Below, one piece after another: positions 1 to 9,627 of a stretch of 64,000 nucleotides of DNA. Made by a program: the position numbers and the translations under genes. Position 1 is the stretch's first letter, and every line of letters begins with the position of its first letter. The DNA lies in the NCBI GenBank assembly GCA_948144175.1, contig CANXME010000520.1, forward strand, positions 1,240,001 to 1,304,000, written 5' to 3'. Below the pieces are notes generated by a model. That model had not been told where the DNA came from. It saw only the letters and a list, made by a program, of their open reading frames with translations, and searched no databases. This DNA comes from Closterium sp. NIES-65 (Eukaryota; Streptophyta; Zygnematophyceae; Desmidiales; Closteriaceae).

Positions 1-3000
1 CAGGCTCAGCACCTCCAGGCTCAGCACCCCCAGGCTCAGCACCCCCAGTCGCCACACCCCTAGGCTCAGCACCCCCAGTCGCCACACCCCCAGGCTCAGC
101 ACCTCCAGGCTCAGCACCCCCAGCAGTAGCACCCACACGCTCAGCACCCGAGTCACCAGTAACCTCGACAAGCCTAGACTGCGTCTACCTGGGACACACC
201 TGACGAGGCAGGACCCTGAGGGGGAAGGGGGTCTACCGGGGGGGGACCTGGTACCAAGAAGAGCGGGGGCGGGGGGAGGGACGGAGTGCGGTAGGGGAAG
301 AGGCGGTAGTAGGGGACCGACTCGTCAAACGTGACGTCCTGGGAGGACAGAACACGGCGAGAGGTGGGGTGGTAGAACTGCCACCCTGGTGCGTCAGGGG
401 GGAAGCCAAGGAAGACGCAAGGAACAGCACGAGGGGACAGCTTGTCCGCAGGCAAGTCGTGAACAAACGCTCGAGATCCCCAGACACGGAACGCAGACGC
501 ATCGGCAACCTTACCCGTCCACAGCAGAGCTGGGGAGGTCTCCGGCCTGGAGACCCTGGGTTGAAGGTTGATCTGATGCGCCGCGTACGGAACCGCAAAC
601 GGCCACAAAAAATGGGGGGCAGCCGCATGCATCATGGACGTACGGGCGACGTCCATGACCATGCCAATGCGGCGCTCAGCAATCCCATTTTGCTGTGGGA
701 AATCCGGAAGAGTGAAGGTCTGGCGGATGCCTCGTGCACGACAGTAGGCTCGCAGAAGGCCAGAGGAGAACTCTCCGCCTCGGTCAGAGTGCAGACGCAG
801 AACAGGAAAGTCCGAGCCGAAGCTCTGCCTAAGCTGGAGATGAGCTGCGCGGATCCAGTCGATCAACACCTCAGTGACATCACCCTTGCTGCGCAAGGGG
901 AAGAGTGTGGTGTAACGCGAGTAGTCGTCAACCACCAGCAGGAAGTAGCGCTTGTGACCCTGTCCACGGACGCGGGCCGGGCCCCACACGTCCATGTGAA
1001 GCGTCTGCAGTGGGGCCTCTGTCAGAGGAAACCGGGAGGAGTGAGGGGTAGCCCGCTGCCGCCCCTCGACACAGGGGACGCAGGTAGGGCTAGGCCCAGG
1101 AGGAAGGGGAGGGAGGGACCGAGGAAGACCAGAGACAAGGACACGGGAGGCCATGCCTCGGAGACGAAGCAGGGAGGGGTGACCAAGGCGGTGCTGCCAG
1201 AGGAGAGTCTCGTGAGACAGGAGGCGACACGAGCAGGGGGCAGACTCAGGACCAGACCTGGACGCTGCAGCAAACACCTGACCCGACGCAGCGACCTGAC
1301 CAGACGCAGTGACAGGAGGAGACTCAGTGGTCAGTGTGTACAGGCTCGACCCTGGCCGACGTGTTAACGTGGCAAGGTGTCGGCCTGTCCGAGCGTCCGT
1401 GCAGTGGGTCACCCGCTGACTCGCAGGAGTGAACTGGTGAACCTCCGCATCCTGTAGGTCAGCACCACTCACCAAGTTCGTAGAGAACGAGGGGAGGTAA
1501 AGACCGGACAGGGTGCCAGAGGGGGCCGCCGGACACGGGAGGACAGTGGAGAAGTGAGCAAGGACAAGACCCCCAGAGGGGTCTGCCAGAGAGACTGCAA
1601 CCGGCCGACCAAGCGGCGTGAGTGTGGTGCGGTCTCGAAAGAAGGAGCGAGAAGCCCACGAGTCAAGTCTGAAGGTGTGGGAGGCCAAAGCTGACGCAGT
1701 ACCTGAGAGCGCAGACTCACCTGTACCTGAGGATGCAGACGTACTAGCACCTAGAGCAGCAGCCTCGCTAGCACCAAGAGTAGCAGCCTCACCAGCACCT
1801 AGAGCAGCAGTCGCAATGCCCAGGTCGGGCGGGAAACACCGGTAACAGTCACCCTCCTCACTAATAGACACAGTATACATAGCAGCAAGAATAGCATCAA
1901 AGTCAAGGTCAAAGATAGCTACCTCCGCCCTAGACAGCTCGCCCCAGCGAGGGATCTCAGTGGCCTGAGGGAACTGGTGATGCCAAGCGTCCGTCAGGCG
2001 GCCAAAGCAGCGCTGGGTGGGGTGCGCACCCCCACACTGCTCACCCGCACGGTCGCCGGTGCGCAGGACGTAGGTGCACGGACCAGTACCCCCACCCCGT
2101 TGGCGTGCAGCGTACCACTCACGGAGCTGCTGAGGGGACAGGGTCTCCCGACTGCGCTGCTGCTGCTGGCGCTGACCACCACCAGAGCCACTCCTCTGCG
2201 AAGAGCCACGACCTCCTCCTCCTCCTCCTCCGCCACCGCCTCCTCCACCTCCGCCACCTCCACCACCTCCGCTCCCAATGCCACCGCCGCCGCTGCCTTC
2301 GCCTCCACTGCCGCCGCCGACACCTCCACCCCCGCCACCACTCTGACCACCACCCCCACCCCCTCCACTGTCTCCACTGCCATCTCCACCGCCCCCGCTA
2401 GCTCCTCCAGCGCCCTTGCCCCACTTGCCCTTGCCAGAGCGACGCTTCCCACTAGGGGTAGACGCCGCACTGACCGACTCCAGACCAAGGAGGTCGGCCG
2501 TAGCCGTAGAGGCAACAGAGGGCAAAAGAGGGGAGGGGGAACACCCCTCAAAGATGGGGGTGCGAGGGTCACCACGAGAGGCCCCCACAGCGACTATGCT
2601 CTTCTCTGCTGCTAGGAGGGCCTTCTCGAGGAGGTCAACAGTGAGAGTGGTGGGACAGACTGAGAGAAAGTGGTCCCTGACTACGCGAAGGGAGTCAGGG
2701 AGGCGGGTGACTATGTAGTAGAGAGTGATGTACATGGGGGGGGGGGTTCTTGGCGCAGAACTCAGCAGGAAGCGCAGCGCGGTAGCGAGTGTCACTAGTG
2801 CGGAGGTGCGTAATGAGGTCAGCGTCTGTGGGAAAGGCAGCAAGGTCAGGGAAGAGGTACGGTAGCATGAGGCGGCTCAGTGCAGCAGTGGCAGGGGAGG
2901 AGTAGCGTGCAACTACAGCGTCGTACAAGGTCTGAGCACTCTTGTACTGGCTAAAGTGCGCACGCTCAGAGGTAGGCAGGTGGGGACGCACAGCAAGACG

Positions 3001-3207
3001 TGCAGCAGCATCGCGCGTGGCCCACTGTGAGCGGACAGTGGCGTCAGCATCAGCAGCAGGGGCAGGAGAGGCACCAGAGGTGAGGTCAAAGAGAGAGAGA
3101 CCGTCCGCCCTATCGCACTGTAAGAAAAGCTGCAGGTCATCTATCCAGACATCAAAGTCAATGGCCCGACCCTCAGCGTCAAAAGCGAGGACACCAGGGG
3201 TAGCCAT
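1..3207 (-). pseudogene. Element A gag-protease-integrase (frameshifted, stop-containing)
   Basis: Start ATG is at 3207 (MATPGVLAFDAEGR). The gag core runs to an 11-C run (11 G on the plus strand, 2736-2746), where the frame breaks; the downstream frame (2843-174) then carries the poly-Gly tract, the C..C..H..C gag motif, protease, pre-integrase HH-CC region and integrase with HMDVWGPAR, LHSDRGGEF and QQNGIAERR (the D, D, E triad). The protease signature is DSWAS rather than DSGAS, so the active-site glycine is lost. A GAG-to-TAG change at about 174-176 stops the frame just before the GGAEP linker. The protein would package RNA and integrate cDNA, but this copy cannot encode it whole. Confidence 0.85.
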
Positions 3208-3404
3208 GACAGCAGTAGACTAGCAGCGCGAACAGTAGGGTGAAGACAGTGCAGTGAAAGAGGCGCCGCTCTAACTAGACAGGGCGGCTCGGGCGGTTCG
3301 GCTGCAGGGCGACTTGGCGGCTCGGCAGCTGGGCGGCTTGGCGGCTCGGCGGCTTGGCTGCTGGGCGACTCGGCTGCTGGGCGGCACGGCTGCTGGGCGG
3401 CTCG

Positions 3405-4055
3405 GCGGGGCCGCTGGGAGGAGGCGGGGGGGCCACAAAGGTAGGTGGCGGGGCCGCAAAGGTAGGTGGCGGGGCCGCATAGGTGGCGGGGCCGTTGATA
3501 GGTGGCGGGGCCGCAGGTATGCGGCGGGGCCAGAGGTAGGCGGCGAGGCCGCAGGTAGGCGGCGAGGCCGAAAGTAGGCGGCGGGGCCGCAGGTAGGCGG
3601 CGAGGCCAAAGGTAGGCGGCGAGGCCGCAGGTAGGTGGCGAGGCCGAAGGTAGGCGGCGGGGCCGCAGGTAGACGGCGAGGCCGAAGGTAGGCGGCGGGG
3701 CCGGAGATGGGTGGCGGGGCCGCTGATAGGTGGCGGGGCCGCAGGTATGCGGCGGGGCCAGAGGTAGGCGGTGAGGCCGAAAGTAGGCGGCGGGGCCGCA
3801 GGTATGCGGCGAGGCCGAAGGTAGGCGGCGGGGCCGCAGGTAGACGGCGAGGCCGAAGGTAGGCGGCGAGGCCGCAGGTAGGTGGCGAGGCCGAAGGTAG
3901 GCGGCGGGGCCGAAGATGGGTGGCGGGGCCGCTGATAGGTGGCGGGGCCGCAGGTATGCGACGGGGCCAGAGGTAGGCAGTGAGGCCGAAAGTAGGCAGC
4001 GGGGCCGCAGGTATGCGGCGAGGCCGAAGGTAGGTGGCGGGGCCGCAGTTAGGCG
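3405..4055 (-). repeat. Leader minisatellite of element A
   Basis: About 650 bp of imperfect roughly 18-20-bp units built on GGCGGGGCCG plus CAGGTAGGC or CGAAGGTAGGC variants. A longer higher-order period is visible because a group with GATGGGTGGCGGGGCCGCTG recurs near 3700 and 3915. It lies between the primer-binding site and gag, so it is 5' untranslated leader. Long open frames cross it only because stop codons are rare in such sequence. Confidence 0.75.
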
Positions 4056-4171
4056 CGATACAGCCGCTAGGGCGGTGCGACACAGTGAGAAAGGGGGAGC
4101 GCGACTCGGGCTAGGGCTGAGCGCGCTCCGGGAAGGAAAAAAAAAGGTCGAATGTGTGGGCCCTAGGAACA

Positions 4172-4200
4172 GTTCCCACGAGGGAACCTGCTGGATACCA
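4172..4200 (-). promoter_or_regulatory. Element A primer-binding site and adjoining hairpin
   Basis: Right after the LTR the minus strand reads TGGTATCCAG, a variant of the TGGTATCAGAG site that anneals initiator-Met tRNA. Next to it is a perfect 6-bp stem with a 4-base loop (GTTCCC 4172-4177, ACGA, GGGAAC 4182-4187). The same stem sits at the same place in elements G, and in altered but still paired form in F. Confidence 0.7.
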
Positions 4201-4324
4201 TGAGAAAAGTGAAACGAGAATGATGTGCACTAAGGAATGGAATGTGGTACAAATATGCAACCCTAGAACTGTGTACCCCATATAGGCTACCCCACTACAG
4301 CCTACACAACATTATGATTTGACA
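4201..4324 (-). repeat. 5' LTR of element A
   Basis: A 124-bp LTR that on the minus strand starts TGTCAAATCAT and ends CTTTTCTCA. It keeps the core shared by the other copia LTRs here (a GTAGGCT..TGGGGTA..GGGGTACA pattern). It is bounded on one side by a primer-binding site and on the other directly by element B integrase sequence. It is more diverged from the F and G LTRs than those are from each other. Confidence 0.8.
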
Positions 4325-4325
4325 T

Positions 4326-7226
4326 GCGGTCCGGTACGCGGCGCATCAGATCAACCTTCACCCCAGGGTCTCCATGCCGGAGACCTCCCAAGCTTGGTTG
4401 TGGACGGGGAAGGTTGGCGATGCGTCTGCGTTCTGTGTCTGGGGATCTTGGGCGTTTGTCCGCGACTTGTCTGCGGACAAGCTGTCCCCTCGTGCTACTC
4501 CTTGCGTCTTCCTGGGTTTCCCCCCTGACGCGCCCGGGTGGCAGTTCTACCACCCCACCTCTCGCCGTGTTCTGTCCTCCCAGGACGTCACGTTTGACGA
4601 GTCGGTCCCCTACTACCGCCTCTTCCCCTACCGCACTCCGTCCCTCCCCCCGCCACCGCTCTTCCGTGTGCCAGGTCCCCCCCCGGTAGACCCCCTCCCC
4701 CCTCAGGGTCTTGCCCCTTCAGAAGTGTCCCAGGTAGACGCAGTCGAGCCTGTCGAGGTTACTGGTGACTCTGGTGCTGCTGAGGGTGCTGAGCCTGGGG
4801 GTGCTGACTCTGGGGGTGCTGAGCGTGTGGGTGCTACGCCTGGGGGTGCTGAGCCTGGGGGTGCTACTACTGGGGGTGCTGAGCCTGGGGTTGCTGAGCC
4901 TGGGGGTGCTACGCTTGGAGGTGCGGAGCTTGAGGGAGCTGAGCCTGCTGGTGCTGTGCCTGGCGGTTCTCCGGGTACTTCGTCTCGCCGAGAGCCACTC
5001 TCTCCACAAGAGCTGCGTGAGTGGTTTGCCCGGCGCAGGAGGCGAGCTGCTGGAGCTGGAGGTGCTGCGGGTACTGGAGTTTCTGTTGCTGCTGAGGGAG
5101 CTGGTGCCGTGGGTCCCGGAGGTGCTCGTACTGGGAGTACTGGAGCTCCTGGGCCTTCGGGTACTTTTGGAGTTGGAGCTGCTGTGGGTGTTGGCGCGGA
5201 GGCTACTGCTGTCGGTCCTGGAGGCGGTCCTGCTGGGGGTGCTACTCGTGCTGCTGGAGGTCCTGGAGCTGGAGGTGCTGCTGGTGCTGGTGCTGCCGCT
5301 CGGGGTACTGGTGCTGTCCCTGCTGTGTCTGGAGTCGCCCCGCGGCCTCGGCCGTACTTCGTTCCGCTCCTTCAGCAGGTTCTTGGTCTCCCATCTTCTA
5401 CTAGTCCTCCTCCTCCCTCAGAGTGTCCACGGCCTGTCCCGTCTCCTTACACTGGTCCTACAGGAGGTCTCGCTGAGCGTCGTGAGCCTGCGTCTCGCCC
5501 TGCGTCGCCTGTCCGTGCTGCTCGCACTAGTGGTCGCGGTTCGCGTCAACGTCCTCCTCCTGTCCCTGGCATGCACCGGATGTCTCTGCGTCCGTCCACT
5601 GCTCCTCTGCGTGCCCCTTTGCCTTCTCCTCCTGAGTCTTCTCTTCCTGCCCTTCCCGACCCGGAGTCGGACTCTCTTCGTGCTGCCAGTCCTACTGTCA
5701 CGCGTCTCCTTGCTACTGTCGTCACTGACCCTTCCTTTGAGTCCACTGCTGCGTCTGCCCTAGTTGCTGAGCTCGTCGACTTTGCTGCTCGCTGTCGTCT
5801 AGACTACGCTGCTAGTCTTGTCGCTGAGTCTGAGTCTGTCTGTCCTCCGTCCGTCAGGGGTGAGTGTGCCCTTGGCACGAACATACTTGAGGACAGGCAG
5901 GAGGAGTTCCAGTGTCTGGCTGCTGCTTCACCTCATCTCGTGTCCGTACTGCTTACCCCTGAGGGAGACCCGGATGCACTTGACATCCCGAATCCGCGCT
6001 CTTACGCGGAGGCGATAGAGGGTCCCTACTCCTCTCAGTGGCAGGCAGCTATGGACGCAGAGATGGCTTCCTGGAAGTCCACAGGCACCTACGTTGACGA
6101 TTTTCCCCCACCTGGGGCGAACATAGTCAGTGGCATGTGGATTTTCAGAGTGAAGCGGCCGCCGGGCTCCCCGCCTGTCTTCAAGGCACGGTACGTGGCT
6201 CTTGGTTTTAGCCAGCGGCAGGGAGTTGACTACTTTCAGACCTTCTCTCCCACCCCGAAGATGACCACTCTTCAGGTACTGCTGCACATAGCCGCTCAGC
6301 GCGACTACGAGCTCCACTCTCTTGACTTCAGCACTGCTTTCTTGCAGGGTAGTCTGCACGAGGAGATCACCCGGGACAGAGCACGCCGCACCATTACCCT
6401 GACTCAGTCACACATGGTGCAGCAGGTCCTTCAGCGCTTCGGCTTCACGTACTCCTCGCCTCAGGCCACTCCTCTGCCTACTCGCCACTCGCTCTCAGCT
6501 CTGCCTTCGGATGAGTCCGTAGAGTCGAGTGGCCCGTTCCCAGAGCTTGTTGGCTGCCTCATGTACCTGATGGCCTGCACACGACCTGACGTTGCATACC
6601 CTCTTAGCATTCTCGCACGCTATGTTGCTCCTAGGAGACACAGACCGGAGCACATGGCTGCAGCAAAGAGGGTGTTGCGCTACTTGTGCAGTACGTCGGG
6701 CATGGGGCTTGTGCTTGGAGGGCAGAGTCCAGTGGTCCTTACTGGGCACGCAGACGCTTCTTGGGCTGACGACCAGGCTACGCAGCGGTCGTCACGGGGT
6801 TACACCTTCAGCCTTGGTTCCGACTCTGTTTCGTGGCGGGCTACTCGCTCGTCTTCTGTTCTCGGCTCCAGTTGTGAGGCTGAGATCTACGCAGGAGCCA
6901 TGGCTGCACAAGAGCTTCGCTGGCTCACCTACCTGCTGACTGACCTCAGAGAGCCGCCTCGTTCTCCTCCAGTGTTGTACGTAGACAACAAGGCCATGCT
7001 GGCCTTGTGTCGGGAGCAGCGACTGGAGCACAGAACGAAGCACATTGCTCTCCGCTACTTTCTTGCTCGTGAGCTGCAGCAGCGTGGTCAACTGCGTCTT
7101 GCGTACGTGGCCTCTGAGGCCAACACTGCTGATATCTTCACGAAGGCGCTTGCGCCATGTGACCATCAGCACTTCTGTACTCAGCTGGGCCTTGTGCCTA
7201 CCTTGCCTCACTTGTTCACCTCTTGA
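4326..7226 (+). pseudogene. Element B pol: integrase C-terminus, linker, RT (core deleted), RNase H
   Basis: One frame stays open from the A junction (AVRYAAHQINLHPRVS) to the stop after LPHLFTS. It shows the integrase C-terminal region (FLGFPPDAPGWQFY), the GGAEP pentapeptide linker, the RT fingers (FKARYVALGFSQRQ, FSTAFLQGSLHEE) and RNase H (HADASWADD, SSCEAEIYA, VDNKAML). At 6364-6370 the frame jumps from HEEI straight to TRDRARR. Relative to element E, 339 bp (113 codons) including the YVDD catalytic motif are missing, in frame. The long open frame is therefore not a working polymerase. Confidence 0.88.
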
Positions 7227-7429
7227 CCTTGCTTGTACTGTCACCTAAATATATACCTGCTCTTGCTTGTCTAGCCCTTTTTTTATATATATGTACTCCT
7301 GCATGTGAACTGGCCTTGTGGCCTTGAACTTGTGCTCAGAATGTGTGGTGACTTATTGATCCACTCTGAGCTTGCTTTGCTTTGCTTTGCTTGACTGGTC
7401 TTGTGACCCCTTGTTCTCCCCACTTTGCC

Positions 7430-7570
7430 TATGGGGGTGTGTCAGAACATATAGCTCATGCATATTATGTAGGCTATAGTGGGGTAGCCAATAAGGGGTA
7501 CAACCCAATTAGGGTTAGTACTTGTTTCCAATTCATTCATAGTTCATCCATTCTCGTTTCAACTTTCTCA
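7430..7570 (+). repeat. Polypurine tract and 3' LTR of element B
   Basis: The purine-rich tract ATGGGGGTG ends at 7439 and the 131-bp LTR starts TGTCAGAACATATAGC at 7440, ending TTTCTCA at 7570. Between the pol stop and the tract (7227-7429) is an AT-rich 3' untranslated part with TATATA runs and CTTTGCTTTGC repeats, shared with elements F, G and D. No other gene was seen there. Confidence 0.85.
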
Positions 7571-8035
7571 GAAATTTATCCATTCTATCTTGCAGCCAGA
7601 GTGAGTGAATGAAGAGGTGGGCTTTATATCGCGCGCGTCAACATTGGAATCATATAGGACTCGGCAACCATCTCTTTACGACTTGTCTGCTCCTAAATAT
7701 ACACCTATAGTTTCCACTTTGCTGCTGCCACCGCTGCTGCTGCTGTGGTGATGGTAATGAAACCTGTTTCCCTTGTCGAGGCCTGATTTCCTGCATATGG
7801 CTACTGCGTTCACCAAATCGGAGCACTCAATACCGCGGAAAAACAGCATGCTGTGCATTCCCTTATATGCGAGGCCAACGCCCACACACAAGTCAAAGGA
7901 ATCGCGAAAGGCTGCGACACCGGGACTCGCGCCGGACGAAAATTTGTACACCCACACTAACAGCATCCCGAACACCATAGTCGCCAGATTTGACACCTGG
8001 AAGGCCCTCCTCGCGACGAACCAGAGTGACGACAG
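7571..8035 (-). pseudogene. N-terminal fragment of a PLOD-like glycosyltransferase paralogue, copy 1
   Basis: Translated on the minus strand, 8035-7571 is colinear with the N-terminal part of the gene at 26871: a membrane anchor (GMLLVWVYKFSS against ALLMLWLYHFSS), then CVGVGLAYKGMHS, FFRGIECSDLVNA, and after an in-frame TAA (7676-7678) RDGCRVLYDSNVDARDIKPT and CKIEWINF. The match ends exactly at B's 3' LTR, so the glycosyltransferase domain was cut off by that insertion; the rest should lie left of A and B. A TGA (8036-8038) sits in frame just before the matching part, and no good start was seen. A short His/Ser-rich stretch replaces the Gln/Ser tract of the full gene. Confidence 0.75.
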
Positions 8036-8496
8036 TCAGGAGACGTCGAGAGGCAAGTCATGGTCTATCACAAACAATTTACTAAGACTTGGAAAGGAGA
8101 TTCGGCCTGGTGCGCTTCGTCGTCCAATTCGGCTACACACTGCACTCGTCATTTCTTTCACACAATCTCCATTCACAAGCTGAAGTTCTCTTGTAGTGTT
8201 ATGCTGGAAGGATTCTTATAGGTATCTTATAGCGTGTGCAGGCAATGCGGCTAATCTGTTGTCGGGCTAGAAAGACTTTCAGTAAAGCTGCTGGGCTCAT
8301 CCGTCCGCTGGAAGACTTCACTGAATCGCCAGAGTCCGGCGGAAAAATCGGCAGGCCGTCTGCGATTTTCAGCGAAGCCTCTAGACCTGAAGTTTTGGCG
8401 ATTAGTGCGAGGAACCGCCGCAACAAACCGAGCTAGTAACCACGTTCGCTGAAACCCGATTTCCTCGTGGCCACGATCGTCGGATTCTGGCGGTTT
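8036..8496. other. Spacer between PLOD-like fragment and F1
   Basis: About 460 bp of ordinary-composition DNA duplicated at 47757-48217. Short frames occur on both strands but none resembles a known protein, and the two copies give no sign of selection. It may be 5' flanking DNA of the PLOD-like paralogue. It ends with GGTTT, the F target site. Confidence 0.5.
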
Positions 8497-8627
8497 TGTC
8501 AGAACATTATAGCTTATGCTTTTGTGTAGGCTATAGTGGGGTATCCCATAAGGGGTACAACCCAATTAGGGTTAGTACTTGTACCAACTTCATTCATAGT
8601 TCATTCATTCGCGTTCACTTCTTCACA
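8497..8627 (+). repeat. F1 5' LTR
   Basis: Starts TGTCAGAACATTATAGC, ends TTCACA. It carries CCAATTAGGGTTAG, i.e. AACCCTAA on the other strand, a telo-box-like motif found in all LTRs of this group. Preceded by GGTTT, followed at once by the primer site TGGAATCAGAGC (8628-8639). Confidence 0.9.
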
Positions 8628-8700
8628 TGGAATCAGAGCAAGTCCCCTCCTAGGGACTGTTCCTAGGGCCCACCGAAGCGCGCCCCGAGGTGCGCGTTCT
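8628..8700 (+). promoter_or_regulatory. F1 primer-binding site and two leader hairpins
   Basis: TGGAATCAGAGC is one base off the initiator-Met tRNA complement. Then AGTCCC (8641-8646) pairs with GGGACT (8653-8658) across a 6-base loop. After the conserved TAGGGCCCACC comes a second stem, GCGCGC with GTGCGC (one G-U pair), then a T run. In F2 the first stem begins GGTCCC (G-U kept) and the second is perfect. The conserved position suggests an RNA role such as packaging or primer placement. Confidence 0.6.
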
Positions 8701-8737
8701 TTTTTTTTAGCGACCCTCCGTGTCGCCCCTAGCGGCC

Positions 8738-9300
8738 CGTTACGCCGCCCTTACCTACGCGGCCCCGCCGCCCTTACCTACGCGGCCCCGCCGCCCTTAC
8801 CTACGCGGCCCCGCCGCCCTTACGTCGCGGCCCCGCCGCCCTCACGTCACGGCCCCGCCGCCTCACCTACGCGCCCCCCCCCCCCCCCCCCCGCCCTTAC
8901 GTCGCGGCCCCGCCGCCCTTACGTCGCGGCCCCGCCACCCTTACGTCGCGGCCCCGCCGCCTTTACGTCGCGGCCCCGCCGCCCTTACATCGCGGCCCCG
9001 CCGCCCTCACGTCACGGCCCCGCTGCCCTTACCTACGCGGCCCCGCCGCCCTTACCTACGCGGCCCCGCCGCCCTTACCTACGCGGCCCCGCCGCCCTTA
9101 CGTCGCGGCCCCGCCGCCCTCACGTCGCGGCCCCGCCGCCCGCACCTACGCGGCGCCGCCGCCTTCACCTTCGCGGCCCCGCCGCCCTCACCTACGCGGC
9201 CTCGCCGCCCTCACCTTCGCGGCCTCGCCGCCCGTGCCTACGCGGCCCCGCCGCCTTCTCCTATGCGGCCCCGCGGCCCTCACGTCGCGGCCCCGCCCGT
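8738..9300 (+). repeat. F1 leader minisatellite
   Basis: Tandem units of about 20-22 bp, GCCCTTACCTACGCGGCC and GCCCTTACGTCGCGGCC types, interrupted by a 19-C run (8874-8892). Sits between primer site and gag. F2 has one 45-bp block more of the same kind. Open reading frames across it look like Pro/Ala/Arg-rich proteins but have no ordinary codon pattern. From 9300 to 9627 a CAGCCGAGCCGCC-type repeat continues to gag. Confidence 0.75.
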
Positions 9301-9627
9301 CTCCCCTCCTTCCGAGCCGCTCGAGCAGCCGCCCGCCACGCCGCCCGGTACCGGAGCAGCCGAGCCGCCCAGCAACAGCCGCCGAGCCGCCGGGCCGCCG
9401 AGCCGCAGTCCAGCCGAGCCGCCCAGCAGCAGCCGCCGAGCCGCCGGGCCGCCGAGCCGCAGTACAGCCGAGCAGCCCAGCAGCAGCCGCCGAGCCGCAG
9501 TACCGCCGAGCCGCCCCGCAGCCGAGCCGCACTACTGCCGAGCCGCCCGACCTGCCCTGTCTGGAGAGCACAGCCCCACTGCTACTGCGTGTCCTTCCCC
9601 CACTGCTTGCACTGCTAGTCTGTCATC

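Larger units (their letters stand above)
1..4324 (-). mobile_element. Ty1/copia element A, 5' two-thirds (continues left of window)
   Basis: Reading on the minus strand, the order is 5' LTR (4324-4201), primer-binding site, GC-rich leader, gag, protease, integrase, then the start of the GGAEP-repeat linker, which runs off the window at base 1. The order protease-integrase-RT is the copia order. Its right end abuts integrase codons of element B, so A appears to have inserted into B. The predicted target duplication is TGCGG (4325-4329); the matching left copy would lie outside the window. Reverse transcriptase and the 3' LTR are not visible. Confidence 0.85.
4325..7570 (+). mobile_element. Ty1/copia element B, 3' half (5' part displaced by A)
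   Basis: Begins mid-integrase at the A insertion, runs through linker, RT and RNase H to a 3' LTR. The 3' LTR (7440-7570) ends in CA and is followed by GAAAT, the likely target site, which lies inside a PLOD-like coding fragment. The last part (from 6706) is duplicated at 46427-47291. Confidence 0.85.

Noticed and set aside
3271-4083. 270-codon minus-strand frame with RPRR and PAAPPP repeats
   Set aside because: Leader repeat of element A; several phases open; no domain.
4765-5763. Leu-rich 332-codon frame
   Set aside because: Out-of-phase shadow of the GGAEP linker and RT of element B; Leu comes from GTGCTG repeats.
8536-9618. 360- and 311-codon Pro/Ala/Arg-rich frames over the F1 leader (and the same at 48257-49661)
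   Set aside because: They lie on a minisatellite where several phases are open at once, begin inside the LTR, and have no gene-like composition.
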